A DNA stretch of 27,966 nt, taken from positions 4,492 to 32,457 of the forward strand of contig JAEMRY010000006.1 of assembly GCA_016463105.1 (NCBI GenBank), given 5' to 3'. Source of the DNA: Ilumatobacteraceae bacterium. Lineage in GTDB: Bacteria > Actinomycetota > Acidimicrobiia > Acidimicrobiales > Ilumatobacteraceae. The first letter of the stretch is position 1. Each line of letters begins with the position of its first letter. The translations under genes were made by a program, and so were the position numbers. The notes beneath the pieces are model-generated. The model saw only the letters and a program-made list of their open reading frames with translations, was not told the origin of the DNA and did no database searches. Positions 8,080 to 14,574 of this stretch are shown in pieces.

Positions 8080-9111
8080 ATGGCTAAGTTCACCGCACTA
8101 GACGAACGATTTGCTCACCAAATACCAGAGCCGTTTCCGAATGTTGTGCACTATCACCATGACTGGCGCGAAAGTCTGTTTTTTATCATGCACCAGCGCG
8201 ACAAACCTGGCGATGTTCTGATTTTGACCCTTGCACACTTCGCGGCTCGCCAAGAAATGGATTCTCTGCAATTGGGTCGTGTTGGAGATTCGTCGATCAT
8301 GGCTCGCCATGCACGCAAAGTTGACGGAGACCAAGATGATTTTCGCGTCGGACCAATCACAATTGATATAGCCGAACCACTAAAACGCATACACCTAACA
8401 GCGTCACCATCTGCAGTCACGCCGGTCAGTTTTGACATCACATTCACTGCGCGCACCGCGCCATATCAACTTCGTCGCGGCACGATGAAAGCCAAACATG
8501 AAATTATTTGGGACCAGTCGCATATGTTTCAAAGCGGAACCTATAACGGCTCGTATACGCATAACGGAGAAACACATCGAATAGATAATTGGTGGGGACA
8601 GCGCGATCACTCGTGGGGTGTGCGCTCACACGCCCGTTGTCCGATGTGGATGTGGATGCCGATTCAACTCGAAGAGGGCATGCTCAGCGTCTGGCATTGG
8701 GAATACCCAAACGGTGCACGCGTTTACACTGATGGCTGTTTCGCCCCGGCTGATGGCAGCGAGCCGATACCAGTCATAGATTTTCAACATGATCTGCAAT
8801 GGCAAAATGCATCTGGCCAGGCCGTGTCATACGAGAAGTTTGGCGACGATGTCGCGGGCCTCGCAGGCACAGTTGTGTTCACACTGCAAGGTGGTCGCAA
8901 AATTTTGGTTGAAGCAAATGGTCGTTGGGCGCAGCGCTACAGTGCAATCACTAATCGCGCCGACAATGTTCTCGGTGGCGGATTAAGCGAGATGCAGGTG
9001 CGCACATCTGACGGTGCAACTGGCACGGCGATCTTTGAGATCACGGGGCAATACCACCACAAATATTTTCCGATTGCACGCGGATCTGGCTTCCCACCCG
9101 ACGGTGCGTAA
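8080..9111 (+). CDS. Conserved CrtC/AttH-like beta-barrel protein of unknown function
   Basis: I do not recognise a named orthologue for this 343-residue protein. It lacks a signal peptide and membrane segments and is rich in strand-like alternating patterns. The central motif NWWGQRDHSWGVR, followed by a Trp/Met-rich WMWMP segment, resembles the lipocalin-like fold of hydroxyneurosporene dehydratase (CrtC), AttH and related actinobacterial proteins found near steroid or terpenoid genes. That would suggest binding or conversion of a hydrophobic ligand. The stop codon TAA is followed at once by the ATG of the alkyl sulfatase, so the two are almost certainly co-translated and probably share a pathway. 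The fold assignment is inference from motif resemblance. Confidence 0.6.
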   Translation: MAKFTALDERFAHQIPEPFPNVVHYHHDWRESLFFIMHQRDKPGDVLILTLAHFAARQEMDSLQLGRVGDSSIMARHARKVDGDQDDFRVGPITIDIAEPLKRIHLTASPSAVTPVSFDITFTARTAPYQLRRGTMKAKHEIIWDQSHMFQSGTYNGSYTHNGETHRIDNWWGQRDHSWGVRSHARCPMWMWMPIQLEEGMLSVWHWEYPNGARVYTDGCFAPADGSEPIPVIDFQHDLQWQNASGQAVSYEKFGDDVAGLAGTVVFTLQGGRKILVEANGRWAQRYSAITNRADNVLGGGLSEMQVRTSDGATGTAIFEITGQYHHKYFPIARGSGFPPDGA

Positions 9112-11019
9112 ATGACGGCGCCTAAACCAGCAACTTCAATCACGAAATCAAAGAATGCTCGACCCCTTGGTCGCAAGTTTGATCCACAAGATTTAGAACG
9201 AGTTCGACGCGGATTTATTGCCGCACGAACCGAATCGTTGATTGTCGACGACCATGGTCGAAAAGTTGTCGACACAGGTGCATATGATTTTTTGCGCGAC
9301 GACAGAGAGCAGCCCGACACTGTAAATCCGCATTTGTGGCGACACGCAACGCTCAACGCTCATCACGGACTGTTCGAAGTTGCACCCAATATTTGGCAAG
9401 TACGGGGTTATGACATCTCAAACATAACTTTCATCAAAGGCGCTACCGGCTGGGTAGTAATTGATCCACTCACGGCTGACAGCACGGCAAAAGCGTCTCT
9501 TGACTTGTTGACAAAACATGTTGAGAATCGTCGCGTGACGGCTGTGATTTATACACATTCGCATGCCGACCACTTTGGCGGTGTGCTTGGTGTAACCACA
9601 AAAGCCGATGTTGAATCTGGCAAGTGTCAGATAATTGCGCCAGTTGGTTTCTTGCACGAAGCCATCGCCGAAAATGTAATTGCAGGTCCTGCGATGAGCA
9701 GGCGAGCGACCTATCAATTCGGTCGATTGTTGCCGCCAAGTCCGCAAGGTCATGTTGACTGCGGACTAGGCAATTCGGTACCGACGGCCGCACCGTCATT
9801 GTTGGCGCCGACTCACGATATTACGCGTACGGGCGAAGAACTTGTTATAGACGGCGTGCGAATTGTGTTTCAGCTCACGCCCGAAACCGAAGCACCGGCT
9901 GAGATGAATTTTTTCTTTCCCGACTTTGGTTGGTTATGTATGGCCGAAAATTGTTCGCACACAATGCACAACTTGGTTCCAATTCGTGGTGCACTGGTTC
10001 GTAATGCATTGAATTGGTCAAAATACATCAATGAAAGCATCGAACTTTTCGCCGACAAGACTGACGTTCTTTTCACTTCGCATAACTGGCCGCGCTGGGG
10101 CAAACAAGATGTGCGAGAGTTTCTCATTTTGCAGCGAGATCTTTATCGTTGGATACACGATCAGACGATGCGTTTTGCGAATCACGGCATGACTTCACTA
10201 GAAATCGCAGATCTACTCGTCTTGCCTGATGAGTTTTTAGCCCAGGAGCACACACGTGGGTTTTATGGTGATCTCGTGCACAACGTCAAGGCTGTCTATC
10301 AGCGCTATTTAAGTTGGTATGACGGTAACCCAGCGAACTTAAACAAACTTACGCCTTCTCAGGCTGGCGCAAGGTATGTCGAACTTGCAGGCGGTGTCGA
10401 TGCGTTGCTTTCGGTTGCGCAAAAGTATTTCGATGCTGGTGACTATCGATGGGTTGTCGAACTTGTCAATCATGTCGTTTTTGCTGAGCCAACTAATGAG
10501 CGTGCACGCAATTTGCAGGCCGACGCGCTCGAGCAACTTGGCTATCAGGCCGAGTCGTCAACATTTCGCAACTCATATTTGATGGGCGCACAAGAACTTC
10601 GTGATGGCCCGCCACAAAGTGCTGAGTCTCGTGTTCGAGCCAGAAGTTTGATAAAAGCGATGTCGATTGATCAAGTGTTTGACACGCTCGGCCTGCGAAC
10701 AATCTCTGAAAATATTGGCGGATTATCGCTATGCGTGAACTGGCTATTTACCGATATGGCGGGCACGCCTGATGAGAAGTGGATACTAGGACTCTCGAAC
10801 CGAACGATCTATGCAACTCAAGGACGACACGATGCGAGTTCAGTGGCGACTGTACAAATTTCCCGAGATTTATTTTTAGAAGTTATCGCTCAGACGACAA
10901 CATTTGTCGATGAACTGCAAAAAGGCACCGTCACAATTGAAGGTGACGCTGGCGCATTGCTAACTATTTTCGGTAATCTCGATAAATTTTTTACTGGTTT
11001 CGCAATCGTTGAGCCGTAA
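9112..11019 (+). CDS. Alkyl sulfatase (SdsA1/BDS1-type, metallo-beta-lactamase fold)
   Basis: Class III alkyl sulfatases hydrolyse primary or secondary alkyl sulfate esters (such as dodecyl sulfate) to alcohol and sulfate. The 635-residue protein has an N-terminal metallo-beta-lactamase domain with the zinc motif THSHADH at 148-154, acidic and His residues in AENCSHTMHN (E279, H283, H286) and H324 in FTSHNWPRWG. A helical dimerisation domain (about 385-500) follows, then a C-terminal SCP2-like domain (about 510-635) that would hold the alkyl chain. Length is close to SdsA1 (about 658), but there is no signal peptide, so this form is probably cytosolic. It starts directly after the stop of the upstream gene (TAAATG) and ends tail-to-tail with the methyltransferase gene. 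Confidence 0.88.
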   Translation: MTAPKPATSITKSKNARPLGRKFDPQDLERVRRGFIAARTESLIVDDHGRKVVDTGAYDFLRDDREQPDTVNPHLWRHATLNAHHGLFEVAPNIWQVRGYDISNITFIKGATGWVVIDPLTADSTAKASLDLLTKHVENRRVTAVIYTHSHADHFGGVLGVTTKADVESGKCQIIAPVGFLHEAIAENVIAGPAMSRRATYQFGRLLPPSPQGHVDCGLGNSVPTAAPSLLAPTHDITRTGEELVIDGVRIVFQLTPETEAPAEMNFFFPDFGWLCMAENCSHTMHNLVPIRGALVRNALNWSKYINESIELFADKTDVLFTSHNWPRWGKQDVREFLILQRDLYRWIHDQTMRFANHGMTSLEIADLLVLPDEFLAQEHTRGFYGDLVHNVKAVYQRYLSWYDGNPANLNKLTPSQAGARYVELAGGVDALLSVAQKYFDAGDYRWVVELVNHVVFAEPTNERARNLQADALEQLGYQAESSTFRNSYLMGAQELRDGPPQSAESRVRARSLIKAMSIDQVFDTLGLRTISENIGGLSLCVNWLFTDMAGTPDEKWILGLSNRTIYATQGRHDASSVATVQISRDLFLEVIAQTTTFVDELQKGTVTIEGDAGALLTIFGNLDKFFTGFAIVEP

Positions 11020-11046
11020 TTCTCGGTCTCGCATTTAGAAACTCGT

Positions 11047-12147
11047 TTACGGACGAATTTCATAGAACGCGTTGACAGCATGTTCAATGTCGAGTTTGGC
11101 AAAGCGTGAAAAGCCCGCAGATTTTGCCATTTGCTCAGCGGTGTTGGCTGAGAGCCCGAGAGTTCCGAGGCCTGCGCCGCCCGGTTGCGACATCGAAGAC
11201 GACATGCACGACATCACGCTTACCCCGTAGAGCAGCGCCGCCATTGGGTTTTTAGTCGCATTCATCGTAAAAGTATCGTGAGCCTTGATATCAACGAGTA
11301 ACCAGGTGCCGTTGTCGGTGATTGCACTTCGAATTGCATTCATCATCTGTTGTGGATGTGTCATGTCATGAATGCAGTCAAAAGTAGTGATCAAGTCAAC
11401 GCTGTTATTTGTTGGCATTGGCTGATCACGTGGATCGGCGAAAGTTGCGTTCGTCAGTTTCGACGACTTAAGTTTTTCTGCGGCACGAGCAAGGGCGTAC
11501 TTGCTGATGTCATAGCCAATGAACTCACTTTTAGGAAACTCTTTACCCATCAGCAGCACTGCGCCACCTGCTCCGCAACCGACATCAGCAACTTTTGCGC
11601 CATTGCTTAAAACCTGAGTTACTCCATCTAGTTTTGGCAGAACTGCCGAGATCAAATTTGCATTTGACCACGGTTCAAAATTGCGTTCTATCGAGACTGC
11701 ACCTTGTTCGCCTTTGCTGTCATAGTTGTGACCGATTCCTGTGCGAAAACTTTCAGGCAAACGATTTAGAGAATCCATAGTTTGTGGAAGACCGTGAAAC
11801 ATTCCCATTCCGAATGCCGGGTGATTATCTAATGCAAGCACGGCAGTCTGCTCTGGGGATAAAAAGAATGTGTCATCATCAATCGTTGGTGAGTCAGATG
11901 GTTTGTTGATTGTCGAGATAATTTTCGCTGCCGCTTGGTTATAAGACCATTCGCGAATCCATCGCTCGTTTAATTGTGTTGCGTGTGCAAGTTGTGCTGT
12001 TGTGATTGGCGCATCTGCGCTAGCCATCGCGCGGTATATGCCGAGGTGATCACCCAGATGCACCATCGCCGACGTAACTGCGCCTTCGAGTTTCGTGAAC
12101 AGCAAGTACGAAAAAAGTTTTAACTTATCAGGGTCAATCTGCGCCAT
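11047..12147 (-). CDS. SAM-dependent methyltransferase with winged-helix N-terminal domain (Rv2258c-like)
   Basis: The 366-residue protein has an N-terminal helical/winged-helix dimerisation part (about 15-80) and a class I methyltransferase domain. Motif I is VADVGCGAGGA at 186-196, followed by the acidic strand end FIGYDIS (D213) and the DLITTFDCIHDM segment at the motif IV position. A Gly/Ser/Met-rich loop (SCMSSSMSQPGGAGLGTLGL) sits before the C-terminal helix. The arrangement resembles M. tuberculosis Rv2258c and small-molecule O-methyltransferases; the acceptor is unknown. It lies 30 bp downstream of lexA on the same strand, but it seems to have its own promoter, so it need not be in the SOS regulon. 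Confidence 0.82.
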   Translation of the reverse strand: MAQIDPDKLKLFSYLLFTKLEGAVTSAMVHLGDHLGIYRAMASADAPITTAQLAHATQLNERWIREWSYNQAAAKIISTINKPSDSPTIDDDTFFLSPEQTAVLALDNHPAFGMGMFHGLPQTMDSLNRLPESFRTGIGHNYDSKGEQGAVSIERNFEPWSNANLISAVLPKLDGVTQVLSNGAKVADVGCGAGGAVLLMGKEFPKSEFIGYDISKYALARAAEKLKSSKLTNATFADPRDQPMPTNNSVDLITTFDCIHDMTHPQQMMNAIRSAITDNGTWLLVDIKAHDTFTMNATKNPMAALLYGVSVMSCMSSSMSQPGGAGLGTLGLSANTAEQMAKSAGFSRFAKLDIEHAVNAFYEIRP

Positions 12148-12183
12148 TAACGCAGGTTAGAACAAAAACTCTTTGAGTTACAA
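12148..12183 (-). promoter_or_regulatory. Predicted leaderless promoter of the methyltransferase gene
   Basis: Reading the minus strand, TTGTAA (plus 12178-12183, overlapping the lexA stop) is followed by an 18-bp spacer, TAACCT (plus 12154-12159), then six bases to the ATG. There is no Shine-Dalgarno, so the transcript would start at or next to the ATG. Confidence 0.45.
12161..12179 (-). terminator. Weak intrinsic-terminator-like hairpin at the lexA stop
   Basis: On the minus strand AACTC and GAGTT pair around an AAA loop (plus 12167-12179) and are followed by TTTTTGTT. The stem is only 5 bp and A/T-rich and overlaps the lexA stop codon, so termination would be partial at best. It lies inside the spacer of the predicted methyltransferase promoter. 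Confidence 0.3.
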
Positions 12184-12858
12184 ACGACGTAAAACGGTAA
12201 CTAACTTTCCGTAGATCGTGACTTCACCATTATCAAAGATCATCGGCTTCATTGACTTATTAGATGGCGTAAGTGTGACGCGATTGCCACTTCGAGTAAA
12301 TGTTTTGATCGTGGCTTCGTCACCAGGAATTCCGGCGATAACAATGTCGCCATTGTTGGCAGTTGCTTGAGAGTTACAAACAACAAAGTCACCGTTCAAG
12401 ATGCCTGCATCAATCATTGATTCTCCGCGTACGCGCAACATAAACAATTCGCCATCACCTGTGAAATCCATTGGCAGTGGCACAAGTTCTTCGACGTTTT
12501 CTTGCGCTAAAACATTTACACCAGCGGCAACATCGCCTACAAGCGGAACATGTTTTGTTGGTCGATGCTCCATTGCTACGCCACTTGATGCTTCGTAACG
12601 AACTTCAATCGCGCGCGGCTTTGTCGGGTCGCGACGCAAGTAGCCAAGTTTTTGCAACGTTGCCAAATGGTTGTGCACGGTGGCTGACGAACTTAGGCCG
12701 ACCGCTTCGCCGATTTCACGAACAGACGGGGGATATCCGCGTTCGCGCATATTGACCACAATGAAGTCAAGAATTCCTCGTTGGCGGTCGGTCAGGGTGT
12801 TGGATTTAGCCAGAGATCTGGCGGCAGATATTGGGGTGGGGTCTGTGTTTGGGCTCAT
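12178..12858 (-). CDS. lexA: LexA, SOS-response repressor
   Basis: LexA represses DNA-damage genes and inactivates itself by RecA-stimulated cleavage. The 226-residue protein has an N-terminal winged helix (about 21-85, with the recognition segment SVREIGEAVGLSSSATVHNHL) and a C-terminal S24 peptidase domain. The cleavage site is A112-G113 (DVAAGVN). The catalytic dyad is S147 (RGESM) and K185 (ATIK). I place the start at the ATG at 12858, not at an in-frame ATG at 12942: the longer form would put a LexA box and promoter inside the gene and add 28 residues that do not look like the family. A near-consensus promoter ends six bases before this ATG, so lexA is probably leaderless and autoregulated. 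Confidence 0.95.
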   Translation of the reverse strand: MSPNTDPTPISAARSLAKSNTLTDRQRGILDFIVVNMRERGYPPSVREIGEAVGLSSSATVHNHLATLQKLGYLRRDPTKPRAIEVRYEASSGVAMEHRPTKHVPLVGDVAAGVNVLAQENVEELVPLPMDFTGDGELFMLRVRGESMIDAGILNGDFVVCNSQATANNGDIVIAGIPGDEATIKTFTRSGNRVTLTPSNKSMKPMIFDNGEVTIYGKLVTVLRRL

Positions 12859-12893
12859 ATCTAAAGCGTACGCCCGTTCGCCCCCAAAGTCAA
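12859..12893 (-). promoter_or_regulatory. Predicted lexA promoter
   Basis: On the minus strand, TTGACT (plus 12888-12893) is followed by exactly 17 bp and TACGCT (plus 12865-12870), then six bases to the lexA ATG. A near-perfect LexA box covers the -10 and part of the spacer. Confidence 0.55.
12867..12880. promoter_or_regulatory. Near-perfect LexA (SOS) box inside the lexA promoter
   Basis: CGTACGCCCGTTCG differs at one position from the actinobacterial SOS box CGAAC-N4-GTTCG. It overlaps the predicted -10 of lexA, as expected for an autoregulatory operator, perhaps a weaker one. Confidence 0.5.
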
Positions 12894-12906
12894 ACACCTG
12901 TTCGGA

Positions 12907-12918
12907 GAACAAATGTTC
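12907..12918. promoter_or_regulatory. LexA (SOS) box, middle site
   Basis: GAAC-AAAT-GTTC is a perfect half-site pair of the actinobacterial/Gram-positive LexA box. It lies about 13 bp upstream of the predicted lexA -35 and 30 bp (start to start) from the next box, so it could serve either divergent gene. Confidence 0.8.
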
Positions 12919-12927
12919 GTAAATACG

Positions 12928-12956
12928 TTGTACTACGAACACCCGTTCGCTATGGT
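12928..12956 (+). promoter_or_regulatory. Predicted SOS-controlled promoter of the LysM gene
   Basis: TTGTAC at 12928-12933, a 17-bp spacer filled by a LexA box, and TATGGT at 12951-12956. Transcription would start near 12963, giving a leader of roughly 36 nt that contains the AAGGAG ribosome binding site at 12987-12992. Confidence 0.65.
12936..12949. promoter_or_regulatory. LexA (SOS) box inside the LysM-gene promoter
   Basis: CGAAC-ACCC-GTTCG is a perfect 14-bp LexA box. It sits entirely within the spacer between the TTGTAC and TATGGT elements of the rightward promoter, the classic position for repression by blocking polymerase. Confidence 0.85.
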
Positions 12957-12998
12957 GGATATACAGCTAATTACCCACCCCCAATCAAGGAGCAACCA

Positions 12999-13331
12999 AT
13001 GGCAATCGCAATCAATAATCATCCATCCATGCTTGTAGCAAATCGCAATATGGCACCGATCTATCGTCGTCGCCGAGCAGTGGTTTCTTTGGCGTTGGCC
13101 GCACTTGCTGTCACCGTTAGTTTCGCCATGCTCGACACTTCGGCAGCTGCCGACGCGCCATCTGTCGGCGACTCAGTCACTCCTCGAGTCGTTGTTGCTC
13201 AGTCGGGCGACACATTGTGGGCGATCGCAAAACGCCTCGCACCAAACGGCAACATCACTGAACTAGTCGACCAACTCGTATTGATGAACGGTGACACGAT
13301 CACACCTGGTCAACAGATTCGCATTCCTTAA
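12999..13331 (+). CDS. LysM-domain membrane protein, probable SOS-induced division inhibitor (DivS/ChiZ position)
   Basis: The 110-residue protein has a short basic cytoplasmic tail (IYRRRR at 21-26), one hydrophobic segment (about 27-45) and an outer LysM domain (about 64-109, VVVAQSGDTLWAIAKRL to PGQQIRIP) that would bind peptidoglycan. The start is the ATG six bases after a strong AAGGAG; the open frame runs further upstream but through the LexA boxes. Gene order lexA (divergent), LysM gene, nrdR matches Mycobacterium (chiZ/Rv2719c) and Corynebacterium (divS), where the product delays division during the SOS response. The perfect LexA box in its promoter supports the same role here. Sequence alone does not show enzymatic activity, and it is shorter than ChiZ. 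Confidence 0.85.
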   Translation: MAIAINNHPSMLVANRNMAPIYRRRRAVVSLALAALAVTVSFAMLDTSAAADAPSVGDSVTPRVVVAQSGDTLWAIAKRLAPNGNITELVDQLVLMNGDTITPGQQIRIP

Positions 13332-13361
13332 TCTTTTTGTGTGTGAGTAATGTTGCGTGAC

Positions 13362-13367
13362 TAATGT
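13362..13367 (+). promoter_or_regulatory. Possible -10 element for leaderless nrdR
   Basis: TAATGT ends seven bases before the chosen GTG start, and no Shine-Dalgarno is present. The -35 is unconvincing (TTGTGT with a 19-bp spacer). Read-through from the LysM gene 43 bp upstream is the alternative. Confidence 0.35.
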
Positions 13368-13374
13368 TGTGTGG

Positions 13375-13833
13375 GTGAAATGCGTTAGTTGCAATTGTGA
13401 AGACACCAAAGTTATAGATTCACGTGTCTCAGAAGAAGGCAGTTCGATTCGTCGGCGACGTTCATGTTTGAAGTGTGGCTACCGCTTTACGACCTATGAG
13501 CGCCTTGAAGAAGTGCCCCTATTTGTAGTTAAACGCACAGGCGACAAAGAATTATTTGATCGGGCAAAAATAATTAGTGGTTTGCAATCGGCCGCTAAGG
13601 GGCGACCTGTCGAAGATTCGGTGTTAATCGAAATAGCAGAGCGAGTAGAAGACGATATGCGATTGACGGGCGATGAAGTAACAAGCAACCAAGTTGGCCA
13701 CGCAGTGCTAGAACGGCTTCGCAGCATTGACGAAGTTACTTATATGCGTTTCGCAAGCGTCTACAAAAACTTTGATGCTGCTGCCGACTTTCGTCGAGAA
13801 CTTGCGCTTCTCGAAAAAGAATCTCGCAAATAG
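13375..13833 (+). CDS. nrdR: NrdR, ribonucleotide reductase regulator
   Basis: NrdR senses ATP/dATP and represses ribonucleotide reductase genes by binding tandem NrdR boxes. The 152-residue protein has a zinc ribbon with C3, C6, C31, C34 and the DTKVIDSR signature, then an ATP-cone (about 49-139: VPLFVVKRTGDKELFDRAKI onward). I chose the third in-frame GTG because NrdR proteins begin M-K/R-C-P-x-C; an upstream GTG at 13357 would add six residues. The family's Pro after C3 is Val here and an additional Cys (C8) follows C6. The probable target, nrdJ, lies 3.3 kb downstream with two NrdR-box-like palindromes in its control region, although two unrelated genes intervene. Confidence 0.95.
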   Translation: MKCVSCNCEDTKVIDSRVSEEGSSIRRRRSCLKCGYRFTTYERLEEVPLFVVKRTGDKELFDRAKIISGLQSAAKGRPVEDSVLIEIAERVEDDMRLTGDEVTSNQVGHAVLERLRSIDEVTYMRFASVYKNFDAAADFRRELALLEKESRK

Positions 13834-13837
13834 TTTG

Positions 13838-14506
13838 CTAGTTTCTTCGCACGTAGCGAATAAACAAATAGCCATTGTCTTCAAGAATGTGAGCCACTTC
13901 GTAGTCGCTGTGCAAGGCAGGTGCCCCGTTTGAAAGCCTTGGGCTGTCGGCGCCAGTAACCATTGGGCTGATCGTCAAGTTGATTTCGTCCACCAAATTG
14001 GCGGCAAACATTGAAGCATTTAGCAGCGAGCCACCTTCAAGTTGAACGAAGTTTCCCGGCAACTGAGCCATTGCGACTTGCAAATCAACGTTGCCTTTGC
14101 CGGCACGAATAATGTCAACATCGGCGTGTGGAGCCACAGAATCTTCTGGCATTATCAAAAAACCTGAACCAGTCGTAAATAGAGGAGATTTGAAATCAAG
14201 GTTTCCCGTACGGGTAACGACTCCTACGCGCAGCCCTGGTTTGCTTGGTGGCGTATACATCTGCTCACGAATAGTGCCAGCGCCCACGACAATCGTGTCG
14301 GCTGCAGCGCGCAAAGCAATAATCACGTCTCTGTCAGCAGGGTTTGAAAGCAAAGTTGAGCGTCCTTCAACCACTGTTGATCCGTCAATGCTCATGACCA
14401 TACATAGACCAATTAATGGGCGACCAGTTGAGTGCCTTTGGCGCGTCACGCCATAGGACTCACGCAGAATCACCGACTCGTTTAATCGGGGCAACAATTG
14501 GCGCAT
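13838..14506 (-). CDS. RibD C-terminal / dihydrofolate-reductase-fold pyrimidine reductase-like protein
   Basis: The 222-residue single-domain protein matches the RibD-C family of NADPH-dependent reductases. Motifs in order are MSIDG at 38-42, ADTIVVGAGTIR at 69-80, LEGGSLLN at 156-163 and LVDEINLTISP at 171-181. There is no deaminase domain, as in the stand-alone mycobacterial Rv2671. Members reduce aminopyrimidine intermediates of riboflavin synthesis or moonlight as dihydrofolate reductases; which applies here cannot be told. It converges with nrdR (4-bp gap) and diverges from the molybdopterin oxidoreductase with 68 bp between starts. It has a good leaderless promoter. Confidence 0.82.
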   Translation of the reverse strand: MRQLLPRLNESVILRESYGVTRQRHSTGRPLIGLCMVMSIDGSTVVEGRSTLLSNPADRDVIIALRAAADTIVVGAGTIREQMYTPPSKPGLRVGVVTRTGNLDFKSPLFTTGSGFLIMPEDSVAPHADVDIIRAGKGNVDLQVAMAQLPGNFVQLEGGSLLNASMFAANLVDEINLTISPMVTGADSPRLSNGAPALHSDYEVAHILEDNGYLFIRYVRRN

Positions 14507-14544
14507 GCGCCTCAGCCTATGGGAGGTGATATTGAAATTGTCAA
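14507..14544 (-). promoter_or_regulatory. Predicted leaderless promoter of the RibD-C-like gene
   Basis: On the minus strand a perfect TTGACA (plus 14539-14544) precedes TAGGCT (plus 14514-14519) by 19 bp, and seven bases separate the latter from the ATG. The 19-bp spacer is longer than ideal. The -35 lies in an imperfect palindrome, TTGAAATTGTCAA at 14532-14544, shared with the divergent gene. Confidence 0.5.
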
Positions 14545-14574
14545 CTCTGACCGCGTGTATGGCAATGTTTAGAT

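Noticed and set aside
12859..12942. Longer lexA with an N-terminal extension starting at 12942
   Set aside because: The extension would include the promoter and two LexA boxes, and LexA proteins normally begin shortly before the winged helix; the ATG at 12858 fits better.
12831..12998. Longer LysM protein starting at 12831
   Set aside because: The upstream frame crosses three LexA boxes and two promoters; the AAGGAG-preceded ATG at 12999 is clearly better.
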